Below are positions 39,706 through 49,045 of a stretch of 59,855 nt of DNA, in pieces. The DNA is taken from positions 1 through 59,855 of the forward strand of contig CAZEKF010000011.1 of assembly GCA_964512765.1 (NCBI GenBank), written 5' to 3'. Source of the DNA: GW2011-AR15 sp964512765. GTDB taxonomy: Archaea > Nanobdellota > Nanobdellia > Woesearchaeales > GW2011-AR15. The position numbers and the translations under genes are program-made. Below the pieces are notes generated by a model, which was not told the origin of the DNA, made no database searches, and saw only the letters and a list, made by a program, of their open reading frames with translations. Position 1 is the first letter of the stretch. Each line of letters begins with the position of its first letter.

Positions 39706-42120
39706 TTGGATAGAAAAAAAGCATTAATTCTTTGGTTTGATGAACTTGGTATTGAAGACGTTCCTTTAGTAGGCGGTAAAAACGCGTCATTAGGTGAAAT
39801 GTACAGAATCTTGACAAAGAAAGGTGTAAATATTCCGAACGGGTTCGCTGTAACTGCTCAAGCGTATTTTTACATTCTTGAGAAAGCAGGCATTAAAAAC
39901 AAGATTAAAGAGATATTGTCAGACCTTGACACGCATAATGTAAGAAATTTGCAGGAACGTGGTAGAAAAGTTAGGAAACTGATCAGGGAAGCGCCTATGC
40001 CAGCTGATTTAAGAAAAGAGATTCTTGAAGATTATAGAAAATTATCCAAAATGTATAAAACGTCAATGGTTGACGTTGCTGTTAGAAGCAGCGCAACAGC
40101 TGAAGATCTTCCTGATGCAAGTTTCGCTGGCCAGCAAGAAACTTATCTTAACATTAGAGGACCAATGGCACTTATAGATTCATGCATGAAATGTTTTGCG
40201 TCATTGTTCACAGATCGAGCAATCTCGTACAGGGAAGATAAAGGGTTTGACCATTTTTCAATCGGGTTAAGCATTGCTGTGCAAAAAATGGTTAGATCAG
40301 ATAAAGCTAGCGCAGGTGTTATGTTTTCAATTGATACAGAGTCTGGGTTTGAAGATGTTGTGTTTATAACAGGTGCTTATGGTTTAGGTGAGAATGTTGT
40401 CCAGGGAGCTGTTAACCCTGACGAATATTATGTGTTTAAACCTACAATGAAAAAAGGTAAGAATGCTATAATTAGCAAAGACGTAGGTTCTAAGAAAGTT
40501 CGAATGGTGTATACTACTGAAGGAATAAGGCCAGTTAAAAACATACCTGTTCCTGAAGAAGACCGTGTAAAATTTGTGTTAGATGATAAAGAAATAATAA
40601 AATTAGCAGAATGGTCGTGTATTATTGAAGATCATTATTCAAAAAAAGCTGGTTATTACAAACCAATGGACATGGAATGGGCAAAAGATGGTGTGTCAGG
40701 CGAGTTATTCATTGTTCAGGCACGGCCAGAAACTGTTCACAGCCAGAAAAAAGCTAATGTTCTGGAAAAATATGTTTTGAAAGGCACAGGTAAAGTATTG
40801 ACTAAAGGCCGTTCTGTTGGTGAAAAAATCGGTCAAGGGAAAGCAAATGTTATAAGAGATGTAAAAGACATTCACGACTTTAAAAAAGGCGAAGTTCTCA
40901 TAACTGAAATGACAGACCCTGACTGGGAACCTATCATGAAAATCGCGTCTGCTATTGTGACTGATAAAGGTGGCAGGACATGCCACGCAGCAATTGTATC
41001 ACGGGAACTCGGTATACCTTGTATAGTTGGTAGCATGACAGGATCGCATGATGTTAAAAATGGTGTTAATGTTACAGCAGACTGTTCGCAAGGTAGCGAA
41101 GGTATTGTTTACGAAGGTTTGTTAAAATTTGAAGTAATCAAACAAGACCTTAAGAAATTGCCAAAGACTAAAACTAAAGTTATGATGAATTTAGGTAATC
41201 CTGAGCAAGCTTTTCAATTAAGCCATATGCCTAACCAAGGTGTTGGTTTGGCAAGGGAAGAGTTTATCATTAACTCTTATATCAAAATCCATCCGTTAGC
41301 GTTATTGCATTTCAACAAACTGGGCAATAAACAAGTTAAAGATAAGATTAGAAAATTAACATTTGGTTACAAAAATAAAAGCCAATATTTTGTTGACAAG
41401 CTCGCATATGGTATTGCAACGATTGGTGCAGCATTTTATCCAGATGATGTAGTAGTTAGATTAAGTGATTTTAAAAGTAATGAATATGCTAACTTGATAG
41501 GCGGTAAAGAGTTTGAACCTGTTGAAGATAACCCAATGATAGGTTGGCGAGGTGCATCACGTTACTATGATGAAAATTATAAAGAAGCGTTTGCACTTGA
41601 ATGCCGCGCACTGAAAAAAGTACGTGAAGAAATGGGCCTGACAAACGTTGTTGTCATGATACCTTTCTGTAGGACTGTTGAAGAAGGTAAAAAAGTTATT
41701 AAAGTAATGGCTGAGAATGGGTTACCACAAGGTAAAAACGGGTTAAAAGTTTACGTGATGTGCGAGATACCAAGTAATGTCTTACTTGCTGAAGAGTTTG
41801 CCGAAGTTTTTGACGGGTTCTCAATAGGTAGCAATGACCTTACGCAGTTAACATTAGGGTTAGATAGAGATTCTGAACTAGTAGCGCATATCTATGATGA
41901 AAGGAATGATGCAGTGAAAATGTTAATTGAGAAAGTTATCAAGATAGCTAACAAGAAAAAGAAACACATGGGTTTCTGTGGTGATGCACCGTCGAGCGTA
42001 CCAGGTTATGCAGAGTTTTTAGTAAAATGCGGTATTGAATCATTAAGTGTTACACCTGACGCTGTTATTAAAACACTGTTACACGTCATTGATACTGAAA
42101 AAAAACTTGGTAAAAAATAA
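39706..42120 (+). CDS. ppsA: Phosphoenolpyruvate synthase
   Basis: This is an 804-residue enzyme converting pyruvate and ATP to PEP, AMP and phosphate. All three domains are present: ATP-grasp (LVGGKNASLGEMYR, RSSATAEDLPDASFAGQQET), the phospho-His swivel domain (GGRTCHAAIVSRELG, about residue 425), and the PEP/pyruvate barrel (FSIGSNDLTQLTLGLDRDS, GFCGDAPSS with the catalytic Cys). The start is TTG 39706 (MDRKKALILWF): GAGGTGGG lies seven bases upstream, and the GTG at 39697 is part of that ribosome-binding site. GAPDH follows 70 bases downstream, suggesting a gluconeogenic or glycolytic block. Confidence 0.95.
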   Translation: MDRKKALILWFDELGIEDVPLVGGKNASLGEMYRILTKKGVNIPNGFAVTAQAYFYILEKAGIKNKIKEILSDLDTHNVRNLQERGRKVRKLIREAPMPADLRKEILEDYRKLSKMYKTSMVDVAVRSSATAEDLPDASFAGQQETYLNIRGPMALIDSCMKCFASLFTDRAISYREDKGFDHFSIGLSIAVQKMVRSDKASAGVMFSIDTESGFEDVVFITGAYGLGENVVQGAVNPDEYYVFKPTMKKGKNAIISKDVGSKKVRMVYTTEGIRPVKNIPVPEEDRVKFVLDDKEIIKLAEWSCIIEDHYSKKAGYYKPMDMEWAKDGVSGELFIVQARPETVHSQKKANVLEKYVLKGTGKVLTKGRSVGEKIGQGKANVIRDVKDIHDFKKGEVLITEMTDPDWEPIMKIASAIVTDKGGRTCHAAIVSRELGIPCIVGSMTGSHDVKNGVNVTADCSQGSEGIVYEGLLKFEVIKQDLKKLPKTKTKVMMNLGNPEQAFQLSHMPNQGVGLAREEFIINSYIKIHPLALLHFNKLGNKQVKDKIRKLTFGYKNKSQYFVDKLAYGIATIGAAFYPDDVVVRLSDFKSNEYANLIGGKEFEPVEDNPMIGWRGASRYYDENYKEAFALECRALKKVREEMGLTNVVVMIPFCRTVEEGKKVIKVMAENGLPQGKNGLKVYVMCEIPSNVLLAEEFAEVFDGFSIGSNDLTQLTLGLDRDSELVAHIYDERNDAVKMLIEKVIKIANKKKKHMGFCGDAPSSVPGYAEFLVKCGIESLSVTPDAVIKTLLHVIDTEKKLGKK

Positions 42121-42191
42121 TTTTTTTATTTTAATTCAAAACCTTTATTAACCACTTTAGTAATAATTCTATAAAAGAGAGGTGTGTTTTC

Positions 42192-43181
42192 ATGGTAAAA
42201 GTCGCAATTAACGGTTTTGGTCGTATAGGTAGACAAGTTCTTAGGATTGGTTTACAAAATAAAAAACTAAATTTTGTAGCTGTTAATGATCTTACAGATG
42301 TTCATACTTTAGCATATTTGTTTAAGTATGATTCAACGCACGGCAAATTTCCTGGAAAGGTTCATACGCAAGGCCATAACCTTGTTATCGATGGCAAAAA
42401 AATTAAAGTATTATCAGAAAAAGAACCAGAAAAGTTGCCTTGGAAAGGTGTTGACATAGTAATTGAATCAACTGGCAGGTTTAGAACAAAAGAACTTGCG
42501 TCAAAACATTTGAAAGCTGGTGCTCGGAAAGTTTTGATTTCAGCGCCAGCAAAAGGCGACGACCCTGTAAAAACAATTGTTATGGGGGTTAATGAATCCA
42601 GTTATAATAAAAAAACAGATCATATTGTTAGTAATGCATCATGCACGACTAACAGTTTAGCGCCTGTTGTTAAAGTACTGGATGATTATTTTGGACTAGT
42701 ACATGGTTTCATGACAACTATTCATTCATACACTAATGATCAAAAAATATTAGACTTACCGCATAAAGATCCTAGAAGAGGCCGGGCAGCAGCTCTTAAC
42801 ATCGTGCCGACAACAACAGGAGCAGCAGTTGCTGTTTGTCAAGTAATTCCTAAACTAAAAGGTAAACTGGATGGTAGAGCTGTCAGAGTACCAACACCTT
42901 GCGGTTCAATAACAGATTTTGTTTGTGAGTTAAAGAATAAAACAAGTGTTGAAAAAGTTAACAAAGTGTTTAAAGAAGTTTCTAAGAAAAAGTTAAAAGG
43001 TATTCTTGAATATTCAGAAGAGCCTTTGGTTAGCACAGACATTATTAATAACCCACACTCATCAATATTTGACGCGCCTAGTACAATGATGATTGGTGAT
43101 AAATTCTTGAAAATCTTTACATGGTATGACAATGAATGGGGTTATAGTAATAGAATAGTGGATTTACTTAAGATGATGTAA
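42192..43181 (+). CDS. gap: Glyceraldehyde-3-phosphate dehydrogenase, bacterial (class I) type
   Basis: This 329-residue NAD(P)-dependent phosphorylating GAPDH has VAINGFGRIGRQVLRIG (the dinucleotide-binding G-x-G-x-x-G) and the active-site loop VSNASCTTNSLAPV with catalytic Cys near residue 152. The paired His is in TTIHSYTNDQ, and the phosphate site is PTTTGAAVAV. The sequence is of bacterial class I type, not the archaeal class II enzyme, so it was probably acquired by transfer, as in several DPANN lineages. A good Shine-Dalgarno GAGAGGTG precedes the ATG. Confidence 0.95.
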   Translation: MVKVAINGFGRIGRQVLRIGLQNKKLNFVAVNDLTDVHTLAYLFKYDSTHGKFPGKVHTQGHNLVIDGKKIKVLSEKEPEKLPWKGVDIVIESTGRFRTKELASKHLKAGARKVLISAPAKGDDPVKTIVMGVNESSYNKKTDHIVSNASCTTNSLAPVVKVLDDYFGLVHGFMTTIHSYTNDQKILDLPHKDPRRGRAAALNIVPTTTGAAVAVCQVIPKLKGKLDGRAVRVPTPCGSITDFVCELKNKTSVEKVNKVFKEVSKKKLKGILEYSEEPLVSTDIINNPHSSIFDAPSTMMIGDKFLKIFTWYDNEWGYSNRIVDLLKMM

Positions 43182-43249
43182 TATTTTTTTAATTCTTAAA
43201 TAATAACTTTTAAATATAAATATTTATTAGAATATGCTGGGGGTTATAA

Positions 43250-44509
43250 ATGACAACAGTTGATCAACAGCATTTAGATTTAATAGTACAGACTGCACGA
43301 TTATTTAATTTAACACAACCAGTTACAATAGCAACTGCACAAGATTCTGCATTATATCATCCGATTTCATTAGAACCATACAGTATTTTCCAAAGATTAA
43401 TTCCTATTGAAAGTATTAGTATATCTAATGATACTAATGATTTATCTGAAGATACCATTGTTATTGGTACAGCTAAGGATAACCCCTTAGTTGAAAGATT
43501 ATTAGGTGAAAGTTTTGCGTCGCCTTACAACGTACTTCCTGAAGACTTTGATGGAATTGGTGTGGTTCAAAAAAGAAGGCATAACGGTCATACTGTATTC
43601 TTAATTAGCGGAGCAAATCAACTTGGTGTATATGCAGCTGGAAGATTACTTACTTCTAATGAAGGTTTGAAACTTCAAAAAGTTTTAGATCAAGGAAGAC
43701 ATGTTAGAGTTGGAGCAAAAGGTACCCTTGGAGCATTTTCAGCTGAAGTAATTGGTCCTAATAATCTCCCAAGAAGTATTCAAAACATTTCTTTAAAACC
43801 TTTTGATTACATTTTAACTACACTATTCAAAGGACCAACATTAGGTGAAGTGTTATCATCTGATCCTCAGTTTCTTTTTGCACCAGGATCAGAATTGACA
43901 GTTCTTAACCCTGAATGGAGTCCAAGTGAAGATGTTTATTTTTTTCCAATTAGAGAAACTGGAATGAGAAAAAGAGTTGTTGAAATGTACGCATTTCCTA
44001 CAAATCCTGGAACATATTTAGACGAGGTATTAAGTAGAGTTGGAGAATCTGAAGCATTAAAAAATTGTAATGTTGATGTTTACATACCAATTATGGTGGA
44101 AGACATTAATCAAGAATCAGTTGATAGAGTAATACAGTTTGGTAAAAGTGGAGTACCATTTGCAAGACTTAATTTTATTGTGCATGGAATACCCACTGAG
44201 GAACATGCAACGTACTTAGAAAAACTAAGGAATTTGAACATAGGAGTTGGTTTTGGTGTTGCTGATCAAAATCAACTAATGACGTATTTAATTGAGACTA
44301 ACCTCACAACAAATCTTAAATGGATATTAAGAAATACAGTGGATTTAAGTAATGTTGAAACCTTATTAAACCCAAGATCTGTTGGTGGGAGTCATTTAGA
44401 TAGAAGAACAATAATAAGTGAATTATCTCCGGAAGCTCCTTACATAATTGAAACAAATAAACCTTATCAAAGTGTTGATGAATTAATTAAGGTTGAAGTA
44501 CAACCTTAA
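43250..44509 (+). CDS. Hypothetical protein with S-layer-like middle segment
   Basis: This 419-residue protein has no signal peptide (start MTTVDQQHLDLIVQTARLF). Residues about 75-135 read NPLVERLLGESF, then GHTVFLISGANQLGVYAAGR. The pattern of an extended strand followed by G-x-x-x-x-G-x-x-A-A-x-R-L resembles a domain seen in archaeal S-layer proteins. The C-terminal half has GVPFARLNFIVHGIP and a helix-rich end. The family is not recognised. A retained cytosolic form of such a domain is possible. It has its own AT-rich promoter after GAPDH. Confidence 0.55.
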   Translation: MTTVDQQHLDLIVQTARLFNLTQPVTIATAQDSALYHPISLEPYSIFQRLIPIESISISNDTNDLSEDTIVIGTAKDNPLVERLLGESFASPYNVLPEDFDGIGVVQKRRHNGHTVFLISGANQLGVYAAGRLLTSNEGLKLQKVLDQGRHVRVGAKGTLGAFSAEVIGPNNLPRSIQNISLKPFDYILTTLFKGPTLGEVLSSDPQFLFAPGSELTVLNPEWSPSEDVYFFPIRETGMRKRVVEMYAFPTNPGTYLDEVLSRVGESEALKNCNVDVYIPIMVEDINQESVDRVIQFGKSGVPFARLNFIVHGIPTEEHATYLEKLRNLNIGVGFGVADQNQLMTYLIETNLTTNLKWILRNTVDLSNVETLLNPRSVGGSHLDRRTIISELSPEAPYIIETNKPYQSVDELIKVEVQP

Positions 44510-44569
44510 ATTATTATTCTATTTAACTATACAAATATATATAAATGTATACTGACTAACTTATTGGTA

Positions 44570-46459
44570 ATGGCTTCTAAGAAAGATAAGCAAACTAAGT
44601 TAAAAGAGGAAAAAGAAGAGTTTATCATAGATGTTAATAAACAAGATATTAAGCCAAAAACAACTCAGCATGAAGAAAGTAAGTTCATAGCAGAGACTAT
44701 GAAGTTAACAAAGGGAAGGAAAAAAGAGACTAGAAAAGTAAAAGAAGAAAAAAAAGAAAAAAAGGTAAAAAAAGTTAGTAAGGTTCTAAAAGTTCACGAA
44801 ACACAAAGTGTTTCGGAACCCCGAAAATCCAAAGGATTTTCGAAGGAACCAATTAATGTTGAAAAAGAGGCAAAGCCAACAGAAAACAAAGAAGAGTTAG
44901 TTAAGCACATTAAAGAAGTTGAGCATGATATTAAGAAAGACATTGAAGTCAGGAAGATAGTCAAGCCAACTATTCCGTATAAAGGTATTAAAAAGACAGC
45001 AGATTTACTTGGTCAAGGATTTCATTATTTTGTAGATTTTGAATATAAACTAACGCATGATTTCTTGTTTGGTTATTTGCCTGAGAAGATAAAGAAATAC
45101 ATTAAACTAATTATTCCGTTATTATTAATGATTTTATTCTTAAAAACACCGTTTGATCTAGACCCGCAGATTAAAAAAGCATTGGGATTATTTATTTTTA
45201 TATCATTGTTATGGGCGCTTGAATCTATAAGTATTATAGTTACAGCGTTATCTATACCAGTTCTTGCAGTGATGCTTGGTTTGGTTAATACTAGTAATCC
45301 ATTTTCATCATTTTCAAACCCAATTATTTATTTGTTATTATCAGGATTAATAATTGCACAGGCGTTTAGAAAGCATGAATTAGATAAAATGCTAGCTATT
45401 AGAGTAATGGCATTATCTAGAGGTAAGGTTAAAAGATTACTGTTATTTTTAATGATAATTACTGCTGTTTTAGGAATGTGGATGTCAAACACTGCAACAA
45501 TTGCGTTGTTAATACCTGTTATATTATCCATATCATCAGAAATTAATAACAACTCACAGAAAAATTACACTGCAATGTTATTATTGGGAGCAGGGTTTGC
45601 ATCATCAATAGGAAGTTTGTTTACAATCATTGGTAGTAATCCAAACGCTATAACTGCAGCTTTTCTAAGAAACGTTGCTGATTTTAGTTTCCTGAACTGG
45701 TTCATGATAGGGTTCCCTGTTTCAATCATTCTTTTCATAACAGCATATTATACTTTTGTTAGAATATATGATATTAAAGATGAAAAAATTAGTATAACAC
45801 CTTTAACAAAAGAAGCAAGGAAAGTTAAATTAAACAGAAGCCAGAAAAAATTGTTAATGATATTTATTCCAACTATACTCTTATGGTTGTTTGGCGGTGA
45901 GATAAGCCATTTGTTTCATATACCTGACGATTTCTACAGAACAGAAGTTATTGGGCTAGCAGCTGCAATTTTATTGTTTGCTTTTAGAGTTTTAGATTGG
46001 GAAGATGTAAGAAGAGTGCCGTGGGAAATCTTTTTGTTAATAGGCGGTGGCCTGACATTAGGCCAGATTATTATTGACACAGGTGCTGCTGCGTTGTTAG
46101 CTAACAAATTATTTTCAACAGTGTCGTTCATACCTTTACCATTGATAGTGTTTTTAATAGTTGTTAGTGTCATGCTACTTGCTAATTTTGTTAATAATTC
46201 ATCCGCAACTATTATCTTTGTCCCTGTTTTATTAGAAATTGCGCCGTTTTTAGGCGTTAACTATAAATTATTAGCAATGAGCGCTGCAATGGCAACTGCT
46301 ATAGCGCCGTTAACACCGATTGCAATGCCAGCGTTTTCATTAATTTATGGCACAGGACAGGTTAAAAGACGAGAAATGGTAACTACTGGGTTTAAAGTTG
46401 CGAGTGTGTGCGCACCGGTTCTTGCTGTTTTGGTTTTTGTTATGAATTTGTTTGTTTGA
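44570..46459 (+). CDS. DASS-family (SLC13-like) anion permease with long charged N-terminus and inserted palindromic repeat
   Basis: This is a 629-residue transporter if started at ATG 44570 (MASKKDKQTK). The first 150 residues are Lys/Glu-rich and unlike other DASS carriers. They contain VLKVHETQSVSEP and ten further residues encoded by the palindromic repeat at 44782-44850. From about 180 onward come ten or more helices. Both hallmark loops are present: MWMSNTATIALLIPV and VNNSSATIIFVPVLL (Ser-Asn-Thr-like). A family member would move dicarboxylate, sulfate or similar anions with sodium. The exact substrate is unknown. Confidence 0.83.
   Translation: MASKKDKQTKLKEEKEEFIIDVNKQDIKPKTTQHEESKFIAETMKLTKGRKKETRKVKEEKKEKKVKKVSKVLKVHETQSVSEPRKSKGFSKEPINVEKEAKPTENKEELVKHIKEVEHDIKKDIEVRKIVKPTIPYKGIKKTADLLGQGFHYFVDFEYKLTHDFLFGYLPEKIKKYIKLIIPLLLMILFLKTPFDLDPQIKKALGLFIFISLLWALESISIIVTALSIPVLAVMLGLVNTSNPFSSFSNPIIYLLLSGLIIAQAFRKHELDKMLAIRVMALSRGKVKRLLLFLMIITAVLGMWMSNTATIALLIPVILSISSEINNNSQKNYTAMLLLGAGFASSIGSLFTIIGSNPNAITAAFLRNVADFSFLNWFMIGFPVSIILFITAYYTFVRIYDIKDEKISITPLTKEARKVKLNRSQKKLLMIFIPTILLWLFGGEISHLFHIPDDFYRTEVIGLAAAILLFAFRVLDWEDVRRVPWEIFLLIGGGLTLGQIIIDTGAAALLANKLFSTVSFIPLPLIVFLIVVSVMLLANFVNNSSATIIFVPVLLEIAPFLGVNYKLLAMSAAMATAIAPLTPIAMPAFSLIYGTGQVKRREMVTTGFKVASVCAPVLAVLVFVMNLFV
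44782..44850 (+). repeat. 69-bp palindromic element, in-frame coding copy 2
   Basis: This copy has the same length, strand and reading frame as copy 1 at 4284-4352, and the first 41 bases are identical. The second hairpin differs but still pairs perfectly: CGAAAATCC (44822-44830) with GGATTTTCG (44834-44842) across AAA, against CAAAATTCC/GGAATTTTG in copy 1. It encodes the same leading peptide, then RKSKGFSKEP. Confidence 0.87.
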
Positions 46460-46497
46460 AGAAAAATATATAAACTTTCTTTTCTCTTTTTTTAATA

Positions 46498-48957
46498 ATG
46501 TCAAGGAAATCACAAATTACTGTATATGTTATTCTTGGATTATTGATTATAATTGGATCTATTTTTGTGTTTAGTAATAATAGAAAAGTTGAGTTTAACA
46601 ATAATTATAAATCAACAGTGATGTTTGACAGTATATCTTATAATATTAAAGATTGTGTGAAAGAAGTTACAGAGACCGGTGTTAATGTCATAGGTTTTTT
46701 GTCACCTGATGAATTACAAGAGTACATAATTGATAATCTAGATGATTGCGTTAATCTTGATTATTTTAAAGAACAGGGTTACAAGATTTCTCAGGAAGAC
46801 ATAAGTGTTGAAATAGATGTTAATGAAGAAATTGTGGACATTAATGTTAATTATCCAATGACTGTTGAGAAAGAAAGTAATGTAAAATCATTTGACAGTT
46901 TTAGTTACACGTTTCCAAGATCAGTTAACCAAGCATTGAAGTTTGACAGTGAAGGAAGAACCGAGAAAGAATATATAATATCAACACCTGACAATAAATA
47001 TTATTTGAAAATTCAAAAAGGCGTTGAAATAAAAGATAAACAAGGTAACATACCAACAGAAATATCCTTTAAATTATTAGACAAACATTATGATAACCAG
47101 TATAACTCGTTTGTAATAGGAAAAACAATTCTTGAAGCTAAACCGCATGGATTGCAATTTTCAGAGGCAGTGGATATGATTATTAGAGTTAATGAACAAG
47201 AATTGCCTGAAGGATGGACATTAGAAGATGCTAAGGAAAAATTAAGTATTATTTATTATGATCCTAAAGTTGATATATGGATCAAACAACCTACAGAAGT
47301 AGATAGCACACTTAGTTTAAAAACACCAATAACTCATTTTTCGTATTATGCTCCAGGATATATTGAACCTAATTTAGATATCGAAGGTATACCGTCTAAG
47401 ACACATGACGCTATTGCTTATTCGTACACTCCAGAATTTAGTAGAATGTGGAATTCAGAATTAGGAAAAGATTCAGTTATGGTTATCAGTTTTGAAGATG
47501 AAACAGAGTACCAAGGCGAAGAAAATAACCCAGTGTTCACAGATCCAAAAGAAATGTGCAACAATGAACATTGGGAGTTCTATAATACTAAATTGCGATA
47601 CAAAGGATCATATGAAGAAGGCATAATTGAAGTAAATCAATTATTTGATTATTATGGATTTGATTCAGTCGAAGAATATGTTGATCCTTCTGAGCCAGAA
47701 GTTGTTAGTGAGCAACTAGCCTCTACTTTTGATGCATCTTACTCTTACATTAACTACAAAGGAGTAGCTTTAGATATAGTGGCAAAATATTTTTCATGGG
47801 GTCAACGAATGGTTGAAATTGGACTGAATACAAAAGGTGCAACAGCTGCACTTAGTGACGCTTATATAAAAATAGCCTTTTTGGGTGATAATGATTATAC
47901 CTTATTTTCTGAAGAGCCTCTTGAAAAATATTGCCAAGCAGTTATCCCTGGTGAACCGTTTAACATAAAAACCTGTTCAATTCCAATAAGTGATTTTGAC
48001 ACACTCGGTTTTTCAGCTGAACAAAGTAGTTTTCTTGTTAATGGCGTTATTCCAGTTGAGGAAACATATTATGAGACAACCATGTGTCCCAAATTAGCTA
48101 ATGTTTTAATATGGTTTGAGGGAGTAATGTACCCGTCATGTAATGAAGATACACCAGATTCTATCAAATGTGTTTGTCAGGACGAAAAAATATCTATTGG
48201 AGGTAAGGACTGTATAAACTATCCATCTTGTGTTGAAAATGGTGAAACACCATGCGCTTGTGAAAATGGAGGTATATCTTCAGGAATAGATGATGAATGT
48301 ATAATTTATCCTTCGTGCAATAATAAATTAGAACCTGGTATCTTATGCGTTTGTGAAAATGGAGGTACTTCTCTAAGAGGAGAGGCTTGTAAAAAATGTG
48401 AAGTTGGACAACCGATATTGAAAGATGGTGTAATAGTGTGTGTTACACCTGATTGTTATGAAAATGAGGAAGAATACTGTGAAAACAATGTATACTATGC
48501 ACCCTGTGAGGAAAGACAAGAAGATAACAACCTTCCAGTATTATCAAGAGAAGTTGAAGATTGCTCAAAAGAAAAAAAAATTTGTATGTCTGGTTGTGAA
48601 CAATGTTCGTATTCAGTAAGTTGTCCACAAGATTATGGAGAAAATGTTTTTTGCTTAAATAATATGTGTTATGGTGAAACTAACTTGAATTGTGAAGATG
48701 GTGAAATTGCTAGAAAAATCACAGTTAATGATCAAACAAGGGCAGTTTGCGCAAGTCCTGAATGTGCTGAGAAAGATTATGGTTGTAGAGATGACAACTA
48801 TTATGAATGTATTATTACTACATTCACAAAAAACAATGGGAAGTCACGTGATTTATATTATCTTGGTGTTGTTGAAGAAAATTGTGTTGCATTAATAGAA
48901 GAGACTAATGAATGTTGGAAGTGCAGTGAAATAGACCAAGGATGCATAAGATGTTAA
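46498..48957 (+). CDS. Large pilin-like secreted protein with Cys-rich C-terminus
   Basis: This 819-residue protein starts MSRKSQITVYVILGLLIIIG, matching the K-S-Q-x-[TS] signal segment of the genes at 1 and 9012. A first domain has paired Cys (IKDCVKEVTETGVNVIGFL, then LDDCVNLDYF) like those paralogs. A long middle with beta-rich segments follows. Residues about 520-819 hold many Cys in EGF-like repeats (PCACENGGISSGIDDEC, LCVCENGGTSLRGEACKKC). It is probably a surface or pilus-associated adhesin. There is no C-terminal anchor helix, so retention would be by the N-terminal helix. Confidence 0.75.
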   Translation: MSRKSQITVYVILGLLIIIGSIFVFSNNRKVEFNNNYKSTVMFDSISYNIKDCVKEVTETGVNVIGFLSPDELQEYIIDNLDDCVNLDYFKEQGYKISQEDISVEIDVNEEIVDINVNYPMTVEKESNVKSFDSFSYTFPRSVNQALKFDSEGRTEKEYIISTPDNKYYLKIQKGVEIKDKQGNIPTEISFKLLDKHYDNQYNSFVIGKTILEAKPHGLQFSEAVDMIIRVNEQELPEGWTLEDAKEKLSIIYYDPKVDIWIKQPTEVDSTLSLKTPITHFSYYAPGYIEPNLDIEGIPSKTHDAIAYSYTPEFSRMWNSELGKDSVMVISFEDETEYQGEENNPVFTDPKEMCNNEHWEFYNTKLRYKGSYEEGIIEVNQLFDYYGFDSVEEYVDPSEPEVVSEQLASTFDASYSYINYKGVALDIVAKYFSWGQRMVEIGLNTKGATAALSDAYIKIAFLGDNDYTLFSEEPLEKYCQAVIPGEPFNIKTCSIPISDFDTLGFSAEQSSFLVNGVIPVEETYYETTMCPKLANVLIWFEGVMYPSCNEDTPDSIKCVCQDEKISIGGKDCINYPSCVENGETPCACENGGISSGIDDECIIYPSCNNKLEPGILCVCENGGTSLRGEACKKCEVGQPILKDGVIVCVTPDCYENEEEYCENNVYYAPCEERQEDNNLPVLSREVEDCSKEKKICMSGCEQCSYSVSCPQDYGENVFCLNNMCYGETNLNCEDGEIARKITVNDQTRAVCASPECAEKDYGCRDDNYYECIITTFTKNNGKSRDLYYLGVVEENCVALIEETNECWKCSEIDQGCIRC

Positions 48958-49045
48958 GAAGATAGTTCCTTTTCACAGCATATTTTTTCACTTCAATAAA
49001 AAGTTTATAAATACTTATTTTTTTTAATTGAATCAAGGTGATTTA

